From: Eimeria necatrix
Taxonomy: Eukaryota; Apicomplexa; Conoidasida; Eucoccidiorida; Eimeriidae
DNA: 64,000 nt
Reading direction: 5' to 3'
Assembly (NCBI RefSeq): GCF_000499385.1
Contig: NW_013651892.1
Span: 1-64,000 of the forward strand
The notes under the pieces were generated by a model. The model did no database searches. It worked only from the letters and a program-made list of their open reading frames with translations, and was not told where the DNA came from. Positions 8,676 to 19,933 of this stretch are shown here, in pieces (position 1 is the stretch's first letter; every line of letters begins with the position of its first letter). The position numbers and the translations under genes are program-made.

Positions 8676-11600
8676 ATGGCCTCGTTATGGCTGGCCCGTC
8701 TAAGGGCCCCACATCGTGGGGTCTCTTCCGGGGGCGTTCTCCTTCAAGGGGCGTTCAGGCCCCTGGCCGCGTTTCAGGGAGTGGCTCCGCACCAGCGGCC
8801 AACTCAAAGCCCTCAAACGCGAGCCTACGCGAACTTGAGCGACAGCTGGGGCTTCAAGAAGGTCCAGTACACCAAGTACCGCATCACGAAGCCCTGGACG
8901 ACCGACACCCAGTTCGACGACATTCTTCTTTCCGAGCCCTCGAGGTCCGCATGCAAAAGCCAAATCGGAAAATAATTAAAAATGAACATCAGAGGCGCCT
9001 TCATATCCGGGCGATCCTCGGAATGCGTGCATCCCTTGTCGGCTTTTCCTGCCGCCCTCGAGTGGCGCCTGGGTCGTTTTGTCCCAGAAAAGCTGCATTA
9101 GCGTTTAATTTTTACTTTTTGAACTATTTTCAAAGCACTTTCTGCTTTTATTGCTAATATAAACAGCTTTGCGCGTGTGCGGAGGCTGGGCGGTGCTGCT
9201 GCGGCCGCCGGGTGTCTGCGTCTGCAGGGAGTCTCTGGCCAAGTTCACGAAGGAAGCGCCGCCATTTCTGCGCTTTTTGAAGCTGGTGACGGACGTGGAA
9301 AACAGGCCACAGGCCTTCATCGAATATGCGCTGAGGTGAGGCCGCACGCGCGCCAAAGCTGCCGCGGATTCCTTCTGCTGCTGAGCAGCAGCAAGCAGCA
9401 GCAAGCTGCAGCAAGCTGCAGCAAGCAGCAGCAAGCTGCAGCAAGTAGGCGGCTTGAGCTGGAGCTTTGCCGCGCAGGTGCCGCGACGGGCTGGTGGTGG
9501 AGAAGGACGTTTACATCACCAAGGCGGAACTCATGAAGTGCATTTGGGAAAACGGCTATTCCGAAAACGAAATGAACGCCTTCGAATTCGCCTTCCCCGC
9601 CGACTACAAGTTCCACTACCCCGGTGGGCAGCTGCAGACTCTCGCAAAGCTTTCTTTGCAAAGTTTCAACAGCTGCTGCGGCCAACTCCCGGCCAGCCAG
9701 CTCGCCTCTCCGGGGCTTCTGCGGGACTTGCAAGTTCGCTCTGGGGGCCTCGCTGGGTGTCTCTGCAGAGCTGGCCGTCTTGTTTGACTTGCCCGAGGAG
9801 GAGTGCTACAAGTATTGCATGCGGCAGCGGGCGAAGACTCCCGAGGAGCTCGTGGAGGTGAAGTACGAGAAGCCCAAGAACCTGGTGAGAGGGCCTCCCG
9901 ATCCGCGGCAGAATGCGCTGCTTCCTCTTCCCCAGCTCTTCTAAAACAAGTCGTTTGCTTACTTGCTGCTGCGCAGCTCTCGAGCTACGGACTCTGCTTC
10001 CTGGGCGTCTGGTACGGCTTTTCGAACCAAGTCCTCAGCAACGCCTGGTTCTACTCCAAGACCTTCCCCTTCGGCGCGGTGTTCTACATGCTGGCTTCTT
10101 ACTTTTAGTGAGCAGCAACTTTCAGAAACAATAAAACACTTTTAAAGGCGCCAGCGGGGCGCCGCGGCGCGCCCGCGGGAACATGCAATGCGGGGGCCAG
10201 CCTGGCTGTCCGCTGGTGCGGTGTACGTGCAACTGCAGCCGGAATATCCGGGAGTACTTGTGGAAAGAAGACAAAGCTCTTATTCAGGGCGCGAAGGAAC
10301 GCAAAGACGCGGGCGAAGAGCTGGTGCACCGGCAGCTGAAGAAGTACGCAAACGACGCGCGCTGCGTCGAGTACCTCTCCTCCTTCAAAGAGGAAGTGCA
10401 GCAGCAGCTGCAGGAGTACCACGAGGCCTTGCTGGAGCAAATGAGGGAAAATATGGTGAAAAAGATGAACAGCAAACTTCTTTCGATTCAGCAGGCGGAG
10501 CAAGCCATCCAAGGCTCTCTTCACGAGGTCATCGTGAACGAGCTCGTCGACTCCTTCCACAAAAAAGTCGAAACCGACGCGAAAATGCAAGACGCAGCGC
10601 TGAAAGCCGCAATTGAGGCCATTTCGGGGGAATCTCCTTCAGTGGTGAGCTCAAAAGAAAGAACTTCTGTGGGACATGCCGTCACTGGCAACATGAACTC
10701 CCAGCTCCAACAAGTCCGTTGATATGGGGGTCTCTAAAGAATGCATTGACGGCAATTTGCATGCAAATAAGCCAGTTGTGTGCTTCTGAATCTGCCCGTG
10801 AATGCGCATTTCCATGCCCTTAAATCGAGATTCCTTCTGGATGTATCAGCACTTGTGTATGCGTCAGTTTCTATGCGGTTGCTTACTGTATGTTCAAGCT
10901 GTTGTGGCGTGCATGATTGCATGCTCTTTTGTCACTGTTAATGCGTTTTCACGTTCCTATCTGAGCATTTGTTTGTGCCTGTGCGCACTTGTGCCTGCTT
11001 TCACTATACTTGTATGCTCACTTGAGTGCGGGCTCACTTGCTTTCTTGTTTCAAGCTGTTGTTGTGCGCTTACGCGTGCATATCAATGAATCTGCGTGAA
11101 GGGGCGGTTGGAGCTTTTCGAAGGCGCAATATATTTCTCTCTTCGACCTAGATGCTTACCTATGTGTTTGCGCATGAAGGCAACTATGGGAGTATATTCT
11201 ATTTAAGCCGAATGCATGTATTTGTAATGTTTGCCTAGGCGTGCGTGCATGGCTTTATATGAATGCGTCTGCGTGTCACGCGTGGTCCCAGGATCCAGTG
11301 GGAGCACACTTTCGAGCGTCGTTGAAAGAGCTCCAGAGTGCTGATGCGGAGGGATCAAAGCCAGCGCAGAGCGGATCAGTTCGTGAACGAGTATCTGCAA
11401 TCTTTCGCCGTCGTGAACAGGAATTCCTGGAAATGTTCACAGTCAGGTACTGGATACGAACGAATCGTGTGCACGTTTCCCTACACCAGCGCTTTAGGGG
11501 AGGCCTGTATCAGCTAGAAAATGCTGAATCATTTGTCCTGCTTTCGCGTTAACGCAGTCCTGAAGAAGCTGATGAAGTGAAGCGCATCACTGGAAAATGC

Positions 11601-11938
11601 AAATCTGGAAATGGCTATGACTTTTCCAAGCTCTCAAAGGAAGAAGCAGATCGCCTGGACAACCTGCAACAGATTATATTTGACCGGTAAGCTCTTAAAG
11701 CTTGAACTCGTGCTCCATTGTTACCAGCAACAGCAACTTGTTAAAGGATTTTTTGCTTTGCGCCTTTGTCGCTTTACGCAGCGTTGGATATACGACAGTC
11801 ACGGAGAATGATATTAAGCCTCTTACCGCAGTTGGTGAATCGGGCGCTGCACTAATCGAGCATGTTAACAACCAGGTGGGCGAAAAGTGTCACAAGTGTC
11901 TCTTGAAGCTGAACTCGAACATAAGTGGGAACAAGTAG
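8676..11938 (+). CDS. Mitochondrial F1FO ATP synthase subunit b-like protein, nine exons
   Basis: Probable peripheral-stalk subunit b of mitochondrial ATP synthase, anchored in the inner membrane. Exons: 8676-8944, 9228-9335, 9478-9623, 9769-9884, 9977-10107, 10239-10644, 11292-11446, 11558-11686, 11782-11938. They total 1,617 nt, a clean 538 residues. The N-terminus is Arg/Ser-rich without acidic residues, like a mitochondrial presequence. A hydrophobic hairpin (YGLCFLGVWYGFSN to FGAVFYMLASYF) precedes a long charged helix (REYLWKEDKALIQGAKERK onward) that includes LLEQMRENMVKKMNSKLL, the arrangement of subunit b. A TAG at 10106 falls exactly on a donor (TA|GTGAGC), and splicing to 10239 removes it. 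After the stalk helix comes an extra C-terminal domain of about 147 residues. The last exon could instead end at a donor near 11875. Family assignment rests on architecture. Confidence 0.65.
9377..9446 (+). repeat. Intronic AGC/AAGC repeat in the ATP synthase b gene
   Basis: Irregular units of CAGCAAG and CTGCAGCAAG repeat about nine times inside intron 2. This is one of the few trinucleotide-rich stretches outside the first 6.5 kb and is spliced out, so it does not enter the protein. Confidence 0.8.
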
Positions 11939-12826
11939 TCCGTGTATTCGTGCGTGCCGCATGGAAATCTGCTGTGTAGTGAAGCCTAGAATTTCAAAAT
12001 ATCGGAATACCCGAATCGCACCACTCCACCAAATGTCTTGGCCACTGACACAGTCACTGACACCCAAAATAATAATTAGTGCAGGATGCAGGATTCACCG
12101 TTAAAAATATTGTAAATTTGGATCTGCTTCAGATATGCATAGAGGGATGACTGTAGCTAGAGGAATTTGGGGTCCCGGATGTGCCTCATGCTAGATTGTG
12201 AACAGATGCTGCGAATGTTTGCGAGCTCAGCTGGAAACTTTCAAGGCGAATATCAGAAATGCTAGGTTAACATCGTTCGCAAAGTCATTTGCGTAGATGT
12301 GGACTCAAATCGGAGCGTTTCGTGGATCCTGCCGGCAGCTGTCTGGAGAGTGTCACTATTAAGCTGATCCAAGCTCGAAATGCGATTTAATTTACTTTAA
12401 AAGGGCTGAGAGTTTGCCCATTGTGCGTGCTGAAGCGACAGAATGCACCTCTGGGTGTCGTCCTGCCGTTTCGGCAACGACTGATGCGTTGATTCGTAAC
12501 TTTCTCTCGAAGACCACCTTGCTTCCTCTCAATACTACTGATATTGGTTCGACCTGCTAGACACTTAGGATTTTAGCATTTTTAATCAATATCAACTTTC
12601 GAAAGTCTACGATTTCGCAGTTTTCGAAATATAGAGTAGTGAGCAAGCTGTCTGCGACGGCTGCAGCGTGCACGAGCTGCGGTGTCTTGACACCGTATGA
12701 AGACGTCCCGGCTCACCAGTGACAACGCGCACTTCAGAAAGAAACGCGGATCGGAACATTTGTTGCCGACCGACCCCAAGGCAAAATTTGTATCTAAAAG
12801 ATTCACCTCTCAGGCAGCTAGTAGAA
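11939..12826. other. Intergenic, no gene seen
   Basis: Gap of about 0.9 kb between two genes on the plus strand. It holds only short open frames without conserved features. It probably contains the 3' untranslated region of the ATP synthase b gene and the promoter of the transporter gene. Confidence 0.5.
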
Positions 12827-15214
12827 ATGAGAGGAACTGCCATCCGGACCGCCTTTGGCGGCCTCGAGGAGGTTCAAGCTGTAAGTGAAACTTCGTCATT
12901 TGCTCTTAGGAACTCGAATAATGTCCATATTTTAGGCTGCAGGCACAGGGTAGGAAAAGCAGGCACACGTATTCCCAGGGAATCGCTGTTCACTCTCCTC
13001 GTCACGCTCTTCAGGGAAACTAGTGATGGATTGCTTCCTCATTTGGCGGACACGCATTTCTGGAAGCGGCTTTCCTTCACGCAGTTCGTCATGTAAGTCG
13101 TAATTTCTTGTTACCACTACTAGGGTTTGCTTGCATCCAGCAATTGCTCAGATACCTCGTCGGCTTCTCCGAGGGGCTGACACACCTTGCAGCCCTTGCC
13201 ATTTACTACATGCTCAAGGATGATCTAGGTGAGTACTGACTGGATATTTGGCTTCATTGGAGAAACCAAGAGGTTGCGTTTAGGTTTGAGCCCGGCGGAA
13301 GTATCCGCCCTGTTCATTGCGCCGGCCCTTCCTTGGGTTTTCAAGTGAGCAAAACACGGATTCGTTCCTGTTATTCAACGCTAATCCGTGTTCGCAGGCC
13401 AGTCTTCGCCTTCATTTCGGATTCGTATCCTCTCCGCGGCGGCCGTAGAAAGCCCTACATGATTGCCTTCAGCTTGTTAGAAGGGCTTGGCTTTATCATG
13501 TTGGGAACGTTTCCCACACACGTGCGTGTTCTGTTTGTATCTGTTCACTTGAAAACAACGCGAAATCCTCCGACTTCAGATCTTGACAGCTCTGCTCTCC
13601 CTATTCTTGATATCGGTAGGCCAAAAAGCAGAAAAATGAACTTCAAAGAACAGAAGTAATGTCGTTTCTCTCCAGATATCCGCTTCTTTCTGCTCGGCAG
13701 TTGCAGAAGCTTTGGTTGTTGAAACTACCGCTGGGAGGTCAATGGACCAGGTAGGCATTTTCATTTTACACAGTGCTAAGCACGCGATGTCCCTCATATT
13801 CGACTACAGAGCGCAGAGAATGTATCCGACTTTATCACTGCGAAAGCAGTTGGCAGTCTGATCGTCGCCTACTTGTCGGGTTACCTGCTAGAGAAAACTT
13901 CAAAACAGAGTAGGGAAAATGCGGCATCATTCGCAAAAGGACTTCGCTTACTGTGGCTTCTTAGGCATCTTCCTGGCAACCTCCATATTCCCTCTGTTCA
14001 TTGCCTTCATCACCCTCTTCATGGAAGATGTTGGTGGAGCGCCATCATACGACATGAAGACGCAACTGCGCCTGCTCATGGAATTCCTTAAGCAATGTAA
14101 GGATTTTGCCGTTCAATTTGAGGAGATCGTCGATATCACTGCACTTCAGCTGTTATTTGGGGACCCGCTCTGTACATCTTCGCGTACATGGCTGGGCCTG
14201 ACTATGACGATGCTCTGTTCTTCTACTTCACAAACAAGCTCGGCTTCTCTCCAACCTTTATGGGAACCCTGAGGTTGGTTTGTTGCTTAGCGTATCTCTA
14301 AGAAGGTTTGCCACATTGCATCCTCAGGTTCACCTACGGTATCGCCGCGCTGGTTGGAGTGGTGATGTACCGGACGTTTTTCAAGAGGACCGGTTTCCGC
14401 AAAACCCTCCTCGCCACGATTCTTGTAGCTGTGCCCATCTACCTTTCACCCAGTAAGCACTATCATGTAACACTTATCGTAACAACTTTCATGATCGTTT
14501 CTTCCCCCCAGTCATTCTTACTACTGGGTTCAACAGAACCCTTGGCATTAGTAACAAGGCGTTCGTTCTCAGTGGAGGCTTTCTCATTGAAGCTGTAAGC
14601 AAAATGCAAAGCAATCCTGGTCCAGCGCCAATCCAACTTCTGTATCTGTCAGACCGCTGAAATCCAACTGCTCCCCCTTCTGGTGTTGACAGCCTCGATC
14701 TGTCCCCCAGGTAAGACTATCTTCCATCACAAACTACTAGAGTATTTGTCAACAAATCTTTAAACAGGCCTTGAGGGCAGTGTCTACGCCATGATGATGT
14801 CTGTTAGGAACACCGGGTCTATGGTCTCGCGCGGGATCAGTGCAGTTCTAACATACATGGCCGGGATTACTTCTAGCAACTTCACACATCTGACTGGATA
14901 CATCATGCTTTGCGGTGCAAGCCTGTAAGGATAATTCAGTGACATTTTGTCATGGACGGCGCAACATTTTCCATCAATGCACGCAGTCTTATCCCGCTGA
15001 TTTTCTTGGAATACGTGTAAGTTTTATCAATATTATACATACATTAAAAATTGGTTCTAAATTCAAAATGTTTTCAGGCCCGACGGTATGACAAAAAATA
15101 TGGGTATACCATATGCATGTGTTGTTACGAGACCTTTTTGCAGATGCGGAAGTGCAGAGGGTCAAGCAATACCACGACTCCATCTACGAGAAGATCCGCC
15201 AGCAAACCGCTTAA
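12827..15214 (+). CDS. BT1-family folate/biopterin-type transporter, about sixteen exons
   Basis: Polytopic membrane protein of the BT1 (folate-biopterin transporter) group of the major facilitator superfamily. Substrates in this family include folates and pterins; the substrate here is unknown. Exons after the first: 13152-13228, 13284-13344, 13398-13521, 13580-13615, 13676-13750, 13810-13909, 13965-14096, 14150-14273, 14328-14452, 14512-14594, 14653-14710, 14768-14924, 14987-15016, 15078-15085, 15144-15214. With 12827-13092 they total 509 codons in phase. Family-like blocks are YLVGFSEGLTHLAALAIYYM, WVFKPVFAFISDSYPLRGGRR (spliced) and FGALYIFAYMAGPDYDDALFFYF-like sequence in the middle. The start ATG at 12827 is the least certain point: an intron may lie within the first exon, where a GTAAGT sits at 12881 but no acceptor keeps frame. 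It converges on STT3, leaving only 184 nt between stops. Confidence 0.85.
15078..15085 (+). other. 8-nt microexon of the BT1-type transporter
   Basis: The bases GCCCGACG sit between an acceptor TTTTCAG and a donor GTATGA. Joined to the exons either side, they give the in-frame peptide EYVPDAEVQR, and the total coding length stays divisible by three only if they are included. Confidence 0.7.
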
Positions 15215-15398
15215 GAGAACTGGCATCAATCGCCTTGCATTGTTTTGCTTGCGCGACATATCCTTCCACAACTTTCGGTGCCGTTTTTTTAAAGAAATGC
15301 ACTTTCGATGGCGTTGAGCATTTTCGCATCCCGGTTGTCTGCTTTGCGAACCTGATATTACACGCACAGACAATGTGCAATAAGGTGAAGAAAAATGA

Positions 15399-18300
15399 CT
15401 AGCGTAACGTCGATACAGGGAAACGCTCTGGTAATAGCAAACCTACCTTGTAGATTCGAACAACCCAATTTTCAGAGGTGAAGACCTCCTCGAAATGTTT
15501 GAGAACAATATCTCCGGTATTTACTTGTGTCTTTCTCGCGAAGTCAAAGCCCTTAGTTGCCTTGCCGAAGTGTTGGTAGCTAAGCTTATAAAGCAGACTA
15601 TTCAGAAGGGCATTCGGGGCTCCTTCTCCAACAGTGAACTGCGCACGCATACAACTCCAAATGCCATCATCCAGCTACGTGTACACAAATCCTCCCAATT
15701 TCACATTTTTATAACGGATATACCTGCCCCTTGGGTCCGAGGTAGTCTGACTGCTGCATATCGGGGAATACTCCAGATGCGATGCGAATCATCCAGATCA
15801 ACTTGTTGAGATCATCGCTGGAAAATCGTGCCATCCCACCGAAGACGACCTGAGCGATTTCAGATTTTGCATACGAGTTTTTTTCCTTACTAATCTGGCC
15901 TTGCCAGCTTTGACTCATTTTGGCTTTGGATTGTAGCTGCTTACAAATACATAGTCAACATCCAGGTCTTGAGCTATCTCGTAGGCTTGGAATTCCTCAG
16001 ATCCAAAGGCCTGAATATAATTGCAGCGCACTCAGAAAGCTGTGAATAACCCGTCACAACAGAATGCAGCGCATAGACAGTTTGATGGAGTACACAATAG
16101 TGCAGGAGCTCCTTCCTGTTTTGTCTTTCCATTTGCAAGAAACATGCAGTTCCCACGCTGTTGAGAATGCTCACAAGCCCAACAGTTGCGATATGCGTGC
16201 TGTTCCACGTATTGTTGTCCACAAAAACCGTCCTGTTCCCAACTTCTGATACTTGATATCCATAGTCCCACCTGCACCACAAAACAGTCGCTGTGCTAGC
16301 TTCACTGAAATAATCCGGGTGGAACCTAGCTCCCTTGCCGTTTGCTAAGCTCAAACAAAACCCGGGAAATGCATACGTGAGCACAAAATGGAGGTGCAAC
16401 CGTAGTCTTAAACATACCAGGCCATAATTCGAGACTTTGGGTGAGTGTTTTGACGAAACCAATCGTATGCTTCGCGGAAGTCATCAGGCTTTGGTGCTTT
16501 GGAGCGACCAATTGGCCCTCCTGCGGCAAAACAGGTACAACTCATCAAACGGTGCTTTTTGTAGCCTTCCATGAGCTCTGAAGCAAGGCCTGCGTGTAAC
16601 TTCGAACATTAGAGTGCTGCACAAGCATTAAGCTGGTTTGTGCACCAGTGGCCTTAAATATTTGCCTTTGGCAAGGTGGTCAAAGCTAGATTTGGACGGA
16701 CCCATAAAGATGCTTCTGTTCGAAAGCACCGCAGAGGCCATCCAAGTGCAGTGGACAACATACTGAACCAAATCCGCAAAACAACTCCCGAATGTCGCCA
16801 TGTTGTAACGAAGCCCGACTCGTAATGCTACCATTTCTAGTCCTTACCATGATACATAGCCAGAAAAATGCTAGTAGCACTGGAATAGACACTGTGAAGG
16901 GAATCCTGAAAGTGCTGCTTCTTATCACTTGAATGCCGAGCTGCGGGAGACAAAAGAAACAGGTGTTCAATGGTCCAGCCGTAATCATCCAGCCAAGGCA
17001 AGCCGAGCACCAAGCAGCAGCACAAGTGCAAAGCAACGAGTTCAAATGGAAGCTTACAGATTTCAAAGTCATACTGCTGCCGCCAGGGTAAACCCTACGA
17101 CACTGAGATAGAACCCCGGCAACCAAGGTAGCTGCGCCGATCCCAGCAAGGATGGATGCCGCCGGTGAAAGAACGAGCACAAGTCTGACCATGACGGCTG
17201 CGCAAAATAAGTGCGTATGCCATCTGTATTCAATGAATAGCAAAACGTTTCGGCCTCAACTGCCATTCTGTTTGCTAGTCACAGACTCTGGCGGCCTAAT
17301 GCCTGTTGTTCGTGCTGTCACGGGCGTGGAAATTCTACTTAGACAGGGCAATTGCCTCACCTGAGAAGTAGCAAGCCAGCACGCCATATAAGCCAACGAA
17401 GAACAGGCCTCCCCCTCGTTGGAGAGATAGAATTAGTCCCAATGGAGCAAGAAACATTACCATGTGGAGGTCAAGGAAGTATGTGGACCAAGTTGGTGGT
17501 TGGTGCTCTGACACGGAAGCCACGATAGGTATATACTTGGTTGCGTAAGTAGGATCCAGCAAAGTTAGGGACCTCGGCGACCACGCTGTTTTGCCCTATT
17601 AAACGCAGTGGCAAGAATCCTTGGTCACTTTCTTTCACCAGCAATGTTTGCAAAAGCACAGTGTGCATCAACGCTGCGAAAGCAAAGGGCGACTCAACCC
17701 CCTCTACTTGAATTACCGTGAGAGCCAGTATTGAAAGGACGATCAATATAAGGAGACCTGCTAGTCCAATGACCCAGGCTTGAAGGTCCTTCACAAGGTC
17801 CTTTGGAACTAGCGAAGAAGCAAAGCGAGCTACCGCAGACGCAATGACGAGCACGAACACTCCGTGGCTGGCCATATGCTCAGAGCTCCAGAGAGGGGTG
17901 AAGTTGAGGAAGGGAATATTGATGCAGAATGCGGTAATGATGACGTAGAATACAATGTACGCCACCTCGTGTTTTGGGGTTATTAACCCGAGTACACATA
18001 AGGCGAACACGTGAATGGCAATCGCATTGATAAGAAATACATAGCCACCCCAAGCAGAGGCCATGTAAGCAGACGGAATAGCAGCTAAGAGAGCCGATAT
18101 CATTGTGCCTCTCTTTACGGCACGGGTCCACATATAAAACCCGCTAATCATAGCAAATATTGCTATGCACTCATTGTCGTAGGATCCCACAAGCGAAGTC
18201 TTAATGTAGGCAGGAGATATTCCAACAAACAGCGCCGCAAACAGCCCGGCCGCTCGCGAGCCGCTGGCATGCTTGGTGAAGCAGTGAACTACAAGAGCTG

Positions 18301-18786
18301 TTAAGCAGGAGAAGAAAGGCGGGAGATAACAGGAAACATCATACACGCTGACTATTATGCCACAAAAGCTCAAAATCTTGTGGAATAAGTAAGAGGTTGT
18401 CATCAGTCCTGGGAAAAGAGTTTGCCCTGATGGCCGTCCAAGTGGATACCAACTTGCTGCAGCGAACGTCACAACGGAAGCATTCAAATCCAAAAGCACT
18501 TTCCACAAATTTAAAAAGACAGGCCACATGTTGTTAAGGGTGGAGGCTCCCCAAAACACAGTGAAGGGCGTAGAGGCTCACCGTCATCGTACCAATTCCA
18601 GAACTCGCTGAAGCCCTCCTTGGCAAGGAACTTGGTTGCGCGGTGGTTGAAGTACGGGTCGAAGTCATAGATTGTTGACTCGCCCCGAATAAATGGGAAC
18701 AGCCGAGTGGAAAGGCATAACAGCATTATTTGGACGAAACAAACCACCTCAATTAGTGAACTCCATCGTTTTGCAGCAGCTTGTAC
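15399..18786 (-). CDS. STT3: STT3, catalytic subunit of oligosaccharyltransferase
   Basis: Transfers the lipid-linked glycan to Asn in N-glycosylation sequons in the ER membrane. Visible hallmarks in order: [19 protein letters not shown] (the luminal DxD-type loop), WYPLGRP (from the exon at 18456), [26 protein letters not shown] followed by [11 protein letters not shown], the catalytic WWDYGYQ (split by an intron, joined near 16270), [13 protein letters not shown], and a soluble C-terminus ending [13 protein letters not shown] ([11 protein letters not shown]) before a TAG at 15399. About thirteen hydrophobic segments precede the soluble domain, as in the family. Many short introns break the gene; example donors are at 18581 and 17709. 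The first resolved exon starts at an acceptor at 18786, so the true start codon lies upstream; an ATG at 19104 opens a short acidic frame that could be the first exon. Confidence 0.93.
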
Positions 18787-19933
18787 CTGCACGAAAGCAG
18801 TAATTTCGCCCCGATGGCGGCACGAAGGCGGTAGACACAGCGGCTGAAAGGCCCCACACTAGTATCATAGCTCCACAAATCCCTAGACTCCCCCGGGGAA
18901 GTGGCGACATGCTGACTTTAACAGTCTAAAAAAGCTGCAACTCTGTGAAAAAATAGGCGGCAATCCTTCAGGAACGATTGAGCTTGCCTTGAATGCTGTG
19001 GAGCTCAGGAAAATCTTGCACAAAACGCCTTCAAATGACAAGCTGGCCTCTGGCGCGGATGAAGCATCAGCTGTGTTCTCTGTGTCTGCCAACTCAGGCT
19101 CCATCTCCAGCAACACTTTACTTCAATTGACGTAGCTCACCCTGTTTGACACGTCTGCGTGCGGTTTGTGCCACTGGGTGCACTGCATTACACACGAGAG
19201 CTGCCGCTGCTGAAGCTGTGCGAGAATCTGTTTCACAGCCCAACAGTAGCTTGCTTGATTGTCTCCAGGAAGGCGTTGAGCAGTTCCCGAAGACATTCAA
19301 GCAGCAAGCCGTTGCTAGGCACGGTCTCAAGCGGTTGCGCGGGCGAATGACCGGCGACTCGAGTGCAGCCACCGTCAAAAGCCTGCTCAACAGTCGCTTG
19401 AAGTCCTATGCATGCTGTATACACCTATAAAATTCCATCTTGCACTTTTAGAGCTATGCGCTCAACAGCTATTCCGATGCTAAAAGGTGCTCGTCTGCTG
19501 GGGGCACAAGACCAAGTCGGCGCAGCACGAAACCGTTCTCGCGTTGATGCTATCACTAGACCTAGACGCGCGCTTGGGGAAAGCAAAGTGAAAAGTAAAG
19601 ATGGCTTTTATACTCTTGTTAGCACTAAAATCTGGGGCTAAGCATATGTAGAAGGCAAGGGGGAGCCGACCTGGTCCCAGTTCAGGCAGGGCCCCGGCAG
19701 GCCCCGTTGCATCGAATGCGCGATGCAAAGCGAGAAAAACAGCGTTTCGGGTGCAGAAACACAATGCTTGAGCACAGCAGTGTGAGTTTATTGATCCTTA
19801 GCGCTACACCGCGCACTGTTTAACTCTCACGATCTGTGAGGGGGGACTCAACTGTCCTATCCCAGCTTAACAGCCCAGCTGAGCAGAGTTCGCTGGAGGT
19901 TGCTGAACGAAACACTGCTGTACTTGTTCTCTA
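18787..19933. other. Region between divergent STT3 and TRAPPC11, partly unresolved
   Basis: This is the shared upstream region of STT3 (minus) and TRAPPC11 (plus). The first STT3 exon must lie in it. The best candidate begins at the ATG at 19104-19102 and reads MEPELADTENTADASSAPEA, but it lacks a strong splice donor. Other open frames between 19118 and 19760 overlap on both strands and show no conserved features. Confidence 0.4.

Noticed and set aside
9377..9446. CRISPR-like or minisatellite array
   Set aside because: The units are only 7-10 bases, irregular and without unique spacers; this is a simple intronic CAG-type repeat.
10128..10134. AATAAA as a polyadenylation signal after the TAG at 10106
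   Set aside because: Splice signals at 10107 and 10239 join two halves of a subunit b-like protein in frame, so this motif falls inside an intron.
10184..10722. Separate small gene starting MQCGGQPGCPLVRC
   Set aside because: The first 18 codons are intron sequence read through; the coiled-coil part is better explained as exon 6 of the ATP synthase b gene.
19146..19430. Overlapping open frames of about 90 codons on both strands
   Set aside because: Neither strand shows a conserved block or splice structure, and the plus frame lacks an ATG at its start; likely chance.
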